Below are positions 15,759-24,217 of a stretch of 34,561 nucleotides of DNA, in pieces. Every line of letters starts with the position of its first letter. Position 1 is the stretch's first letter. A program made the position numbers and the translations under genes. Origin of the DNA: Methylophilaceae bacterium (GTDB lineage Bacteria > Pseudomonadota > Gammaproteobacteria > Burkholderiales > Methylophilaceae); NCBI GenBank assembly GCA_011391175.1, contig JAABQZ010000014.1:1-34561 (forward strand), in the 5' to 3' direction. The notes beneath the pieces are model-generated. The model was not told where the DNA came from and did no database searches. It saw nothing but the letters and a program-made list of their open reading frames with translations.

Positions 15759-16505
15759 ATGAATATTAAACAATATGGTTTGGTATTGCTATTTGCAAGT
15801 GGTGGATTGTTTGCAAATGCCGCTAATGCAAATGAGCTAATTTTGAATGGTGGTTTTGAAGCAGATGGTGTAGAAATTAATAGCCCTTTTGGCTGGGATG
15901 TTGCAGAAAATGGTGCCTTAGGCTCAGTTGTGGCAACAAGTGGCAACGTATCGCCCATTAGTGGCTATGCAACGGCAGGGGCAGCCAGCGGAAGTTTTTA
16001 TGGTCTGCTAGATTCTTTTACGCCCAGCACACAAGTTTTATATCAAACATTTACTGTGGGTGCGGTTTCTTCCGCAACGTTGTCATTCGATTTCTTTTAT
16101 AACGATCAAAGTGCAAGCGGTCTTGTTTTTAATGACACAGGCTTAGATTACACAACCGCGGGTACTTTTGATGCTAATCAACACTGGCGTTTTGACTTAC
16201 TTAAGTCGGGCACAAGTTTATTTTCTATAAATCCAACAGATATTGTAACAACGTATTCTTTTGGTAACGCCAACACCTCAAATCCATATAGTAATTTCAC
16301 TTACAACCTTTCTAGCGATTTGGCTACAGGCGGCACTTATATTTTGCGCTTTGCAACAGTAGGTAATCAAGGTGCTTTGCAGTTAGGAGTTGATAACGTT
16401 AGCTTGCTAGTAACACCAGTGCCTGAGGTTGATAGCTATGCGATGTTATTAGCGGGTTTGGGTGTGATGGGTTTTGTAATGCGCCGTTGTAATGCTGTTA
16501 AATAA
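15759..16505 (+). CDS. PEP-CTERM sorting domain protein
   Basis: The 248-residue exported protein has a signal peptide (about 1-25, ending NAANA), a beta-rich body that opens with LILNGGFEADGVE and looks like a DUF642/carbohydrate-binding-type domain, and a C-terminal sorting tail from about 221. The tail has the motif VPEVDSYAMLLAGLG, a hydrophobic helix and a final MRRCNAVK. The canonical Pro after PE is replaced by Val, a variant often seen in methylotrophs. Such tails are cut by exosortases, which hand the protein on to the cell surface or exopolysaccharide matrix. The ribosome binding site GGGGACAGC is good. The alkaline phosphatase gene follows after 20 bases, probably in one transcript. 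No exosortase gene is in the window. Confidence 0.9.
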   Translation: MNIKQYGLVLLFASGGLFANAANANELILNGGFEADGVEINSPFGWDVAENGALGSVVATSGNVSPISGYATAGAASGSFYGLLDSFTPSTQVLYQTFTVGAVSSATLSFDFFYNDQSASGLVFNDTGLDYTTAGTFDANQHWRFDLLKSGTSLFSINPTDIVTTYSFGNANTSNPYSNFTYNLSSDLATGGTYILRFATVGNQGALQLGVDNVSLLVTPVPEVDSYAMLLAGLGVMGFVMRRCNAVK

Positions 16506-16525
16506 ATTATCTTAAAGGACTAAAA

Positions 16526-18052
16526 ATGAAATTATTTATACTTAAAGCCAGTACCTTAGCTGTCATGCTAGCACTGGGTTCGCAAGCTGCAATGGCAGAA
16601 GATGCTGCCGATTGGACTGCCGATGGACAGGCTGCATTAGCAGAAGCCAAAAAGTTGTTCCCCAATGCTAGGCGCGCTAAAAACGTGATTTTGTTTGTAG
16701 GCGACGGTATGGGTGTTTCAACTGTAACCGCTGCACGTATTTTTGAAGGTCAAATGAAAGGCATTGATGGCGAGAGGAATCTGCTGGCGTTTGAGAAGCT
16801 GCCCTACATGGCAATGTCAAAAACGTATTCAGCAAATCAACAAACATCTGATTCTGCACCAACCATGACAGCGATGGTAACAGGTGTTAAAACGAACGAT
16901 GGCGTGCTGTCTGCCGATCAAACTATTTTTAATGGTGAATCAGACAATGCGTTGATTCAAGCCAATAAATTAACTACTATTTTAGAGCTAGCCGAAATGA
17001 AGGGCCTTTCAACTGGCGTTATTTCAACTGCACGTATTACCCACGCGACACCAGCGGCTACTTATGCACATACATCAACGCGTGATTGGGAAACAAAAAC
17101 GGCAACACTTCCACCGGCAGGTGTTAAAGATATTGCAGCGCAAGCGATTGATAACTTTGGTGCGGGTGGGGTTGGAGACGGCATAGAAGTATTTTTAGGC
17201 GGTGGACGCACTAAATTTTTACCTAATACAGTAAACGATCCAGAAGATACAACTCGGTTGGGTGAGCGTGCGGATGGCCGTAACTTAGTAACAGAGTTTC
17301 AAACTAAATTTAATGCCGACTTTGTATGGAACAAAGCACAGTTTGATGCATTTAATGCGGCTGGAACTAAACGTTTAATTGGTTTGTTTGAACGTTCGCA
17401 CATGGAGTTTGAGCATGACCGCCCAGCTGATACAGGTAAAGAGCCAAGCTTAGCTGAGATGACTGAAAAAGCGATTGATGTATTGAAAAAAAACCCAAAA
17501 GGTTATTTTTTAACGGTGGAAGCGGGTCGTATTGACCATGCACACCATGCAGGTAATGCATATCGTGCATTTTCTGACACGATTGCATTAAGTGATGCAG
17601 TGAAAAAAGCGCTTGAAAAAGTAGATTTAAAAGACACCCTAGTAATTGTAACGGCTGATCATAGTCATGTGATGACGTTAGCAGGCTATCCAGCGCGCGG
17701 CAACCCAATTTTGGGCAAAGTTACGGAGCCCGGCACTACGTCACCTACCCTAGCAGAAGACGGCAAGCCTTATACAACGGTTTCATATGCTAATGGTAAG
17801 GGTTATCACGTTGGCTCTGCAGGCGAGGCGGTTTATGCATTACCAACCGTAGCTGGGCGTGTTGCTGATATGACAGATGTTGACACCACTGATCCTGATT
17901 TCCACCAAGAAGCTTTAGTGCCAAGCGGTGCTGAAACACACGCTGCAGAAGATGTGCAGATTTTTGCGGGCGGTCCCAAAGCGTACTTGTTTCATGGCGT
18001 ACAAGAGCAAAGTTACATTTTCCATGTCATGAAGGATGCATTTGGCTTTTAA
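16526..18052 (+). CDS. Alkaline phosphatase (PhoA superfamily)
   Basis: This is a 508-residue periplasmic metal-dependent phosphomonoesterase. The signal peptide ends at AAMA (about residue 24). The metal and nucleophile sites are clear: D60 in ILFVGDGMG, the nucleophile S110 in QTSDSAPTMTAMVTGVKTN, EAGRIDHAHHAGNAYRAFSDT for the second metal site, and VIVTADHSHV near the end. A final metal-binding histidine lies in the SGAETHAAEDV block. The layout is that of the animal/marine type rather than E. coli PhoA. AAAGGACTAAAA precedes the start, and the PEP-CTERM gene is 20 bases upstream. No Pho box was recognised in the region ahead of the pair. Confidence 0.96.
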   Translation: MKLFILKASTLAVMLALGSQAAMAEDAADWTADGQAALAEAKKLFPNARRAKNVILFVGDGMGVSTVTAARIFEGQMKGIDGERNLLAFEKLPYMAMSKTYSANQQTSDSAPTMTAMVTGVKTNDGVLSADQTIFNGESDNALIQANKLTTILELAEMKGLSTGVISTARITHATPAATYAHTSTRDWETKTATLPPAGVKDIAAQAIDNFGAGGVGDGIEVFLGGGRTKFLPNTVNDPEDTTRLGERADGRNLVTEFQTKFNADFVWNKAQFDAFNAAGTKRLIGLFERSHMEFEHDRPADTGKEPSLAEMTEKAIDVLKKNPKGYFLTVEAGRIDHAHHAGNAYRAFSDTIALSDAVKKALEKVDLKDTLVIVTADHSHVMTLAGYPARGNPILGKVTEPGTTSPTLAEDGKPYTTVSYANGKGYHVGSAGEAVYALPTVAGRVADMTDVDTTDPDFHQEALVPSGAETHAAEDVQIFAGGPKAYLFHGVQEQSYIFHVMKDAFGF

Positions 18053-18142
18053 TATAAGCCTGTAGTGTTTTAGGTGGGGCTACATAAATAATTTATGTTG
18101 CCCCAATTTTTTGACGTATTTACTTTGTTAGGGTTAAACGTA

Positions 18143-18865
18143 ATGCTTAGAGTAGCTAATTTACTATTGGGAACAGCGTTTTTGGTGGGTAGCAATCTAG
18201 CCTTTGCTGAGGCAGATAGTTTAATACCATTAAATGCAAAATTTGAAACCACGACTTGTGATTTGCCTTGTGATAACTTAGCCAAGCAAGACAAAGTGCA
18301 ATGGTGGTTGTTTCGCAATCATCAACAAGTAGAAACGCGAAAAGACAACTCAAACAATAGCCAATTGTGGCTAAAATCTGCAGAAAATACGCTCAATTAC
18401 TTTTATCTACTACATGATGAAAAGCGCGCAATTGAGTACTCGGCAGTAGATTTGAATATGCTGGGGATTGCTGCGAATCAAAGACGATGGCAAACACTGA
18501 CAAGTTTGGTGCCTAAAGATGACTTGGCTAAGATGAAAAAAATGCATACCAATCAAGAGTATGAAACTTACCAGCTAGAGCATTACAGTGGATTATTAAA
18601 TGGCATACAAGCGCAAGTGCTTTGGATTGCAGAATTACAAATCCCGCTACAAATTACTTATACCTATCCAAAACAGCAAATGACGGTAGATTTGGTTAAG
18701 CATTACGCTAGTAATCCACCATTGCTTGCTACAACGCAACAAAATTTAATTGCTTATCAGCAGGTAGATTATGCAGATATTGGTGATATAGAACATTCCA
18801 TTACCAGTTCTAAGTGGCTAGATAAAACAGAAGGTGCGCCAGGCATTCACTCACACCAACATTAA
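18143..18865 (+). CDS. Exported protein of unknown function
   Basis: I do not recognise the family. Counting from the ATG at 18143 the product has 240 residues, opening with a signal peptide (MLRVANLLLGTAFLVGSNLAFA). An in-frame ATG at 18095 would put 16 extra residues before the leader and lacks a well-spaced ribosome binding site, so the later start is preferred. The mature part carries a close cysteine pair (TTCDLPCDN), WWLFRN, many Gln and Tyr residues, and a His-rich end (GIHSHQH). It lies 90 bases after the phosphatase on the same strand, so it may be the third gene of that unit. Confidence 0.78.
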   Translation: MLRVANLLLGTAFLVGSNLAFAEADSLIPLNAKFETTTCDLPCDNLAKQDKVQWWLFRNHQQVETRKDNSNNSQLWLKSAENTLNYFYLLHDEKRAIEYSAVDLNMLGIAANQRRWQTLTSLVPKDDLAKMKKMHTNQEYETYQLEHYSGLLNGIQAQVLWIAELQIPLQITYTYPKQQMTVDLVKHYASNPPLLATTQQNLIAYQQVDYADIGDIEHSITSSKWLDKTEGAPGIHSHQH

Positions 18866-18883
18866 AAAGCAAACTTTAAGAAA

Positions 18884-19072
18884 TCAGTCTTGGTGTTGAT
18901 AAATACCACGATGATTAGTTTCAGAGGTGTTTAATCTTAAAATATCATCAAGAGTAGTTGATCCTACACCAAGTAAATCTTGATGCTGACCATTTGTAGT
19001 ATTAGTTTTTTCGATGTTAAATTCAACATTTGATTCGTTACGTAACTCACGCAACCTTTTCAATAATTTCAT
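18884..19072 (-). CDS. Small protein of unknown function (62 residues)
   Basis: The ATG at 19072 is preceded on the minus strand by TGAGGAGTAATATT, a strong ribosome binding site at good spacing, which is the main reason for calling it. The product starts MKLLKRLRELRNES (a basic amphipathic helix), continues with an Asn/Thr/Gly-rich middle and ends HRGIYQHQD. There is no signal peptide or membrane helix. It is divergent from the glycosyltransferase gene, with an AT-rich 254-base space in between. Its function is unknown. Confidence 0.6.
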   Translation of the reverse strand: MKLLKRLRELRNESNVEFNIEKTNTTNGQHQDLLGVGSTTLDDILRLNTSETNHRGIYQHQD

Positions 19073-19211
19073 AATATTACTCCTCAGATAAACACGCCAA
19101 TTTTGCACAGTAAAAATGTCATTTTCATGAATTTGAGTACGATTAATTTTTAAATACTATTTAACTTTTTTGATTTAAACAGGATATTTAGAATGGCCTG
19201 CACAATATTGG

Positions 19212-19237
19212 TTTTATAGTCCGAACGGACTATAAAA
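19212..19237. promoter_or_regulatory. AGTCC box 2, perfect palindrome upstream of glycosyltransferase
   Basis: TTTTATAGTCCG and CGGACTATAAAA form a perfect 12-base inverted repeat around AA; G and C flanks extend it to 13. It ends 90 bases before the chosen start at 19327. A plausible promoter follows (TTGCTC at 19265-19270 and TATAAA at 19287-19292, 16 bases apart), which would put the palindrome in an activator position. A terminator reading is possible because a T run occurs at 19244-19250. Confidence 0.6.
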
Positions 19238-19326
19238 CTTGAGTTTTTTTCACATAGATGCAACTTGCTCCAGTCAATCTACTAACTATAAAAAATGTGT
19301 TGGTAAGCTGTTCGAGGAGTTGTGAT

Positions 19327-20628
19327 ATGAGTTTTTTTAAAATTTCTTTAAAGGATATTAAAAAATATTTTTTAAAGACATGGGCTTTACAGCTGGCTAA
19401 TAATCACTCACGCTATGCCAATGCGACAACCCCTGCTGCTTTTATTACGGATGTCGGGTTTAATGAGCGATTACGTCACTCGGATAGTTGGGTTAGAGAC
19501 GACGTCTCAGTAGCAAGGCCAGTACGAGTGATGATGTTAGGTTTGCGCGGGTTTCCAAATGTAGAAGGCGGTATTGAAACCCATACGGAACATTTAGCAC
19601 CCTTACTAGTTAATTTGGGTTGCGACTTAGAAGTGGTGATTCGCTCGCCTTATCAAAAAGATATCGCGGCCAAAACATGGCACGGAGTGAAGCTTACCAA
19701 ACTGTGGGCGCCTCAATCTAAAGGTTTAGAGGCACTGGTACATACTTTTTTGGGTGTCTTATATGCTGCGATTAAACGCCCAGATATTTTACATATACAT
19801 GCAATTGGCCCAGCGCTAATGACGCCTTTGGCTCGATTGCTTGGCTTGCGTGTTGTAGTGACTCATCATGGGCCTGATTACAACCGCCAAAAGTGGGGGC
19901 TATTTGCACGATGTGCTTTGCTCTTAGGCGAATGGTTAGGCATGCGATTTTCGAATGGTAGAATTGTAATCTCTAACGTGATTAAAGATTTGGTGGTGCG
20001 CAAACATGCTATGCATGCAGAGCTTATTCATAATGGTGTTGTGTTGCCTAATCTTGATACCTCAGCGTCATATCTTGAGCAGTTTGGACTAACAAAAGAT
20101 AAATATATATTACTGGTAAGTCGCTTGGTGCCAGAAAAGCGGCACTTAGATTTAATCGCTGCATTTAATCAGGCTGATTTATTAGGCTATAAGCTAGTGC
20201 TTGTCGGTCAATCAGACAATCCAGATGACTATGTACAATCAATCATTGATGCAGCGTCAAAGAATCCAAATATTGTACTCACTGGGTTTCAAACTGGTAA
20301 TACGCTACGTAGCATATATACCCATGCGGCTTTGTTTGTATTACCATCCTCGCATGAGGGTTTGTCTATATCGTTACTAGAAGCGCTTAGCTATGGTCTT
20401 CCAGTAATTGCCAGTGACATACCTGCAAATCTTGAGTTGGGACTCAATTCGATGAGTTACTTTGAACTTGGTAATGTCAGTGAACTCGCATCGCTTTTAT
20501 CGCAAAATACAGTCAAGCTAGCATCAGCAGAAGAGCGTATGCATATACGGGCTTGGATAAATACACGTTATAACTGGAAGACAATCGCAGAAAAAACCTT
20601 CAAAGAATATCGCAGCACTATGCACTAG
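19327..20628 (+). CDS. Glycosyltransferase family 4 (GT-B fold)
   Basis: The 433-residue cytosolic glycosyltransferase probably adds a sugar to a lipid-linked exopolysaccharide repeat. The N-terminal half has the DUF1972-like acceptor domain (VMMLGLRGFPNVEGGIETHTEHLAPLL), found in rhamnosyl- and glucosyl-transferases of capsule clusters. The C-terminal half has the donor domain: YILLVSRLVPEKRHLDLI, then the E-x7-E motif in HEGLSISLLEALSYGLPVIASDI. The start at 19327 is chosen because CGAGGAGTTGTGAT precedes it; the open frame runs 23 codons further up but without a binding site. An atypical 60-residue stretch precedes the GT domain. Sugar donor and acceptor are unknown. Confidence 0.88.
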   Translation: MSFFKISLKDIKKYFLKTWALQLANNHSRYANATTPAAFITDVGFNERLRHSDSWVRDDVSVARPVRVMMLGLRGFPNVEGGIETHTEHLAPLLVNLGCDLEVVIRSPYQKDIAAKTWHGVKLTKLWAPQSKGLEALVHTFLGVLYAAIKRPDILHIHAIGPALMTPLARLLGLRVVVTHHGPDYNRQKWGLFARCALLLGEWLGMRFSNGRIVISNVIKDLVVRKHAMHAELIHNGVVLPNLDTSASYLEQFGLTKDKYILLVSRLVPEKRHLDLIAAFNQADLLGYKLVLVGQSDNPDDYVQSIIDAASKNPNIVLTGFQTGNTLRSIYTHAALFVLPSSHEGLSISLLEALSYGLPVIASDIPANLELGLNSMSYFELGNVSELASLLSQNTVKLASAEERMHIRAWINTRYNWKTIAEKTFKEYRSTMH

Positions 20629-20728
20629 CTTTTTGTATTAGCTTTTTCAACTTATATCAATTGCATACACATGTATGTCACATTTATTACATAAGATTAC
20701 ATCTTTATTAGTGATCGCATAGTCACCA

Positions 20729-22123
20729 ATGGTGAGATTTCAGCAACAACTCAGTTTTAAAAAAACATTAAACTTCAGTAAGCTTATCAGAATATTGATA
20801 GACCCAGTCTTAATGATAGTGCTACTGTTTAGCTTAGTGATTTCAAATGAAGCCAAGCTTGGCTCACATTATATTGTGTTGTCTATTTTGGTTTTTACTT
20901 TAAGTTTCCCAGGCTCTTGGGTAAATTCTAACAAGCTGAGCAAAGACATACTTTCTACTTTTAGCCAGTGGTTTTTAATTGTAGGCATACTGCTATTTTT
21001 TGGTTACACCACCGCATACTTGTATATTTTCTCGAAGCAGGTGATTATAGTTTGGGTGCTTATTACTCCATTCGTACTTGTTTCTGCGCACTGGTTTGCG
21101 AGGCGATATTTATCTAGCCAACACTATATAGCACAAGTAAAAAAGACCGCTGTTATCGTTGGTTATAATGAGTTAGGACTTCAACTTAGAGATAGAATTA
21201 AATCTGATAATACTTTAGCCATTGAGTTGATAGGTTTTTTTGACGACATGGCCACTTCACAGCCGCCGCTGTTATTAGGTGATAGAGTACCAACGGCGGG
21301 CACGATCAGCCAGTTAGCCAATTATGTGAAGCAACATGCGGTGGACATCATTTATATTACTTTGCCGCCATCAATGCATACACAAATCATGGCGTTGCTT
21401 GATGACCTAAAAGATACCACTGCATCTATTTATTTTGTACCCAATTTTTTTATGGCAGATTTAATTCAAGGTAGACTTGATGAAATTGACGGTATTCCAG
21501 TAGTGGCTGTGTGTGAAACACCTTTTACAGGCTTTAATGGCTTTGTAAAAAGAGCTACTGACATATGCATTTCCATTTTATTGTTATGCCTATTGTCCCC
21601 AGTTCTGATTATTGTTGCGCTAGGCGTAAAACTGAGCTCACCTGGCCCTATCTTATTTAATCAGCGACGCTACGGCTTGGATGGTCAAGAGATAAACATT
21701 TATAAATTCAGATCAATGACGGTGATTGAGAATAGTAGCGTAGTAACTCAAGCGACTGTGAATGATAAGCGTGTGACACCTTTTGGAAAATTTATCCGTA
21801 AAACGTCTTTGGATGAATTACCGCAATTTATTAATGTATTGCAAGGCAGAATGAGTGTGGTTGGACCGCGACCACACGCTGTTACACATAATGAAATGTA
21901 CCGAAAATTGATCAAAGGTTACATGATTCGCCATAAGGTAAAGCCTGGCATCACTGGGTGGGCGCAAGTCAACGGTTTTCGAGGTGAAACCAAAACTGTC
22001 GAATGCATGAAAAACCGTATTGAGTACGATTTGGAATACCTTAAAAAATGGTCGTTATCACTTGATATTAATATCATATTCAAAACCATCCTGCTTGTGT
22101 TCAAAGATTCCAAAGCTTATTAA
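20729..22123 (+). CDS. Undecaprenyl-phosphate sugar phosphotransferase (WcaJ/EpsB type)
   Basis: This is a 464-residue inner-membrane initiating enzyme that moves a hexose-1-phosphate from a nucleotide sugar to undecaprenyl phosphate, the first step of exopolysaccharide repeat-unit assembly. About four N-terminal helices (to about 135) are followed by a Rossmann-like domain (KKTAVIVGYNELGLQL), another membrane segment (about 270-300), and the catalytic C-terminal bacterial sugar transferase domain with KRATDICISILLLCLLSP, YKFRSM, RKTSLDELPQFINVLQGRMSVVGPRP and KPGITGWAQVNGFRGET. The length and order match the WcaJ/undecaprenyl-phosphate glucose phosphotransferase family. The sugar, most likely glucose, is inferred. 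No clear ribosome binding site precedes the start, so a start a few codons later is possible. Confidence 0.93.
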   Translation: MVRFQQQLSFKKTLNFSKLIRILIDPVLMIVLLFSLVISNEAKLGSHYIVLSILVFTLSFPGSWVNSNKLSKDILSTFSQWFLIVGILLFFGYTTAYLYIFSKQVIIVWVLITPFVLVSAHWFARRYLSSQHYIAQVKKTAVIVGYNELGLQLRDRIKSDNTLAIELIGFFDDMATSQPPLLLGDRVPTAGTISQLANYVKQHAVDIIYITLPPSMHTQIMALLDDLKDTTASIYFVPNFFMADLIQGRLDEIDGIPVVAVCETPFTGFNGFVKRATDICISILLLCLLSPVLIIVALGVKLSSPGPILFNQRRYGLDGQEINIYKFRSMTVIENSSVVTQATVNDKRVTPFGKFIRKTSLDELPQFINVLQGRMSVVGPRPHAVTHNEMYRKLIKGYMIRHKVKPGITGWAQVNGFRGETKTVECMKNRIEYDLEYLKKWSLSLDINIIFKTILLVFKDSKAY

Positions 22124-22204
22124 AGCTAAGCATTGTTTTTAAAATAGCCAGAAGCTATTTCGACAGTTTCACTCCAAAAATACCTTTAAAACTAAGCAGT
22201 TTAA

Positions 22205-22220
22205 TAGCCCAATTGGGCTA
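22205..22220. promoter_or_regulatory. Perfect 16-base palindrome TAGCCCAATTGGGCTA
   Basis: The site is perfectly self-complementary and sits one base before AGTCC box 3. A near match is at 15110-15125. It may be an operator; no T run follows, so a terminator is less likely. Confidence 0.4.
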
Positions 22221-22221
22221 A

Positions 22222-22241
22222 TCTAGTCCGTATTGACTATA
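22222..22241. promoter_or_regulatory. AGTCC box 3, upstream of second PEP-CTERM gene
   Basis: TCTAGTCCGTATTGACTATA keeps both outer arms of the 19212-19237 palindrome (TAGTCCG and GACTATA) with the centre changed. It ends 107 bases before the start at 22348. A possible promoter is TTGTCA at 22265-22270 with TAGGTA at 22287-22292. Confidence 0.5.
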
Positions 22242-22347
22242 TCTTTAACAAAAACTTAATCACGTTGTCACGATGTGCGCACAAACTAGGTATTAGTTTA
22301 CAGCTGAATTGGTTTTATTACTTTATGATAATTTTTTGGAGAGAAGA

Positions 22348-22914
22348 ATGAATAGATTTAAATTGTTTGTAACAACAGTATTAATGTTTTTATCAACGTC
22401 GGCCATTGCAGCCCAACCACGGGAATATGACTTTACGCCCTCAACCGAAAAGTTATATGTAGCAACCGCAGGTGAAGTGATTTTAACTTTTTTATCAAAA
22501 ACCGCTGCTTATTCTAATGATTTGTATTTGCAGGGCATGCCTGATTCAATTTTAAACAATCAAACTGCCACGCCTGGTGCTCAATATTCGCTTGGTAGTT
22601 TTCAGGCGGGCGCAGAGCTTGCGTTTACGCTGTTTGTAAAAAATACTGGTTTTGCTTATTACACAGGCAATGCAAGTTTAAATCCAGATAATTTCATCCA
22701 TGCGGCCTACGACATTACATCTGGCCAGTCGCTCAATATTGGTTTTGAAGATTTATTTAATGGTGGCGATAAAGATTATGATGACCTAGTTTTTTCTTTA
22801 ACAAATGTGCGCGTAGGCTCCTTAGTGACTGCAGTGCCGGAGCCAGAAACCTACGGCATGTTGGCAGCAGGTTTGCTCATGATTGGCTTTGCAAAACGCC
22901 GCAAAACAAAATGA
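22348..22914 (+). CDS. PEP-CTERM protein with DUF4114-like domain
   Basis: The 188-residue exported protein starts at the ATG at 22348, preceded by TTTTTTGGAGAGAAG; the frame opens 13 codons earlier at a TTG without support. A signal peptide (about 1-23, ending SAIAA) leads to a beta-rich body. It contains NIGFEDLFNGGDKDYDDLVFSLTNV, which matches the calcium-binding-like acidic block of DUF4114 domains. The C-terminal tail from about 163 is a canonical PEP-CTERM signal: VPEPETYGMLAAGLLMIGF and a basic AKRRKTK end. Exosortase-dependent surface display or release into the matrix is inferred. Two palindromes precede it, and a terminator follows. Confidence 0.92.
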   Translation: MNRFKLFVTTVLMFLSTSAIAAQPREYDFTPSTEKLYVATAGEVILTFLSKTAAYSNDLYLQGMPDSILNNQTATPGAQYSLGSFQAGAELAFTLFVKNTGFAYYTGNASLNPDNFIHAAYDITSGQSLNIGFEDLFNGGDKDYDDLVFSLTNVRVGSLVTAVPEPETYGMLAAGLLMIGFAKRRKTK

Positions 22915-22925
22915 TACTCACTTTT

Positions 22926-22959
22926 AAATAAAAAGCGGCGTAAAAGCCGTTTTTTATTT
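22926..22959. terminator. Rho-independent terminator after PEP-CTERM gene
   Basis: The 14-base stem AAATAAAAAGCGGC/GCCGTTTTTTATTT (one G-U pair) has a 6-base loop and tracts of A and T on both sides. Confidence 0.88.
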
Positions 22960-23032
22960 GGTAAGTCATCAACATTTAATATTTAACATTTTAAATTCAA
23001 ACTCAATTTATTAGATTTAGAGAGCTGTAGCC

Positions 23033-24172
23033 ATGAAAGCCATGATTTTAGCTGCGGGTAAAGGCACTCGGGTAAGACCTTTAACTTACGAATTACCCAA
23101 GCCAATGATTCCCATTTTAGGTAAGCCAGTGATGGCCTACTTGATTGAGCATTTAGCAAAGCACGACGTGACCGAGGTGATGGTAAATGTTAGCTATCTA
23201 CACGAAAAAATCCAGCAATATTTTGGTGATGGTCATCGATTCGGCATTCAGATTGGTTACTCATTTGAAGGTGACATTAGTAATGGTGCTATCGTTCCTA
23301 GCCCGGTTGGTTCTGCGGGAGGTATGCGCAAAATTCAGGATTTCGGTGGTTTTTTCGATGAAACCACCATTGTCATTTGCGGTGATGCCATTATCGATTT
23401 GGATATTAGTGCAGCGGTAGCAGAGCATCGTCGAAAGGGCGCTTTGGTAAGCTTGGTAGCCAAGCAAGTGCCTATGGATAAGGTGTCTGGTTACGGCATT
23501 GTGCTGGCAGATGAACATGGAAAAATTATCTCGTTCCAAGAAAAACCCAGCCAAGCTGAGGCTCGTTCAAACTTAGCCAGCACAGGCATTTATATCTTCG
23601 AGCCAGAAGCTTTGAACCTAGTACCCTCTGGCAGCACGTTTGATATTGGCTCAGATTTGTTTCCATTGTTGGTTGAAAGAGATTTACCTTTTTACGCCAT
23701 TAATCATGATTTTAACTGGATAGATATTGGTTTGGTTTCTGATTATTGGGAAGTCATGCAGCAAGTAATGCGTGGCGAAGTACCGTCAATGCGTATGCCT
23801 GGAAAGCAGGTGAAACCAGGGGTTTGGGCGGGTTTAAATGTACATATTGATTGGGAAAACACCAACATACAAGGCCCCGTGTACATTGGATCAGGCTCGC
23901 GTATTGATAAGGGGACTGAGATTGTTGGCCCTACTTGGATAAGTGATGGTTGTCACGTGCAGCGTGGCGGTAGCGTCATTCGTAGTGTGTTATTTGAATA
24001 TACGCGTGTTGGGCAAGATTATAGTGTGGAAGAAATGATTGTCTGCGGCGAATATTGTGTGGATAGGCATGGGCGCATGATGCACGTGGATGATGATGCC
24101 TGTCATTTTATTTGGTCGGATGCTCGCGAAAAAGTCATTTACCCAACGAATTATGCACACGCAAGACTATAG
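23033..24172 (+). CDS. Sugar-nucleotide pyrophosphorylase family protein
   Basis: The 379-residue enzyme forms an NDP-sugar from a sugar-1-phosphate and a nucleoside triphosphate. It has the nucleotidyltransferase signature AAGKGTRVRPLTYELPKPMIPI at the N-terminus, the CGDAIIDLDI metal-site strand near residue 125, GSDLFPLLVERDLPFYA, and WIDIGLVSDYWEVMQ. The C-terminal part (about 265-379) has left-handed beta-helix-like turns (VYIGSGSRIDKGTEIVGPTWI), as in mannose-1-phosphate guanylyltransferase-like and GlmU-like proteins. The exact sugar cannot be read; mannose or glucose would suit the adjacent exopolysaccharide genes. It is flanked by a terminator upstream and the secretion operon downstream. 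Confidence 0.9.
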   Translation: MKAMILAAGKGTRVRPLTYELPKPMIPILGKPVMAYLIEHLAKHDVTEVMVNVSYLHEKIQQYFGDGHRFGIQIGYSFEGDISNGAIVPSPVGSAGGMRKIQDFGGFFDETTIVICGDAIIDLDISAAVAEHRRKGALVSLVAKQVPMDKVSGYGIVLADEHGKIISFQEKPSQAEARSNLASTGIYIFEPEALNLVPSGSTFDIGSDLFPLLVERDLPFYAINHDFNWIDIGLVSDYWEVMQQVMRGEVPSMRMPGKQVKPGVWAGLNVHIDWENTNIQGPVYIGSGSRIDKGTEIVGPTWISDGCHVQRGGSVIRSVLFEYTRVGQDYSVEEMIVCGEYCVDRHGRMMHVDDDACHFIWSDAREKVIYPTNYAHARL

Positions 24173-24217
24173 TCGCAATCTCAGTATCTGATAATGCTTT
24201 GATATTTTTCAAATTAA

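Noticed and set aside
19212-19250. Plain Rho-independent terminator
   Set aside because: It is a possible reading because of the T run after the palindrome, but the related boxes at 15654 and 22222 have no T run and keep the same distance to gene starts, so an operator is preferred.
19258-19326. Upstream start of the glycosyltransferase
   Set aside because: No ribosome binding site there, while GAGGAG precedes the ATG at 19327.
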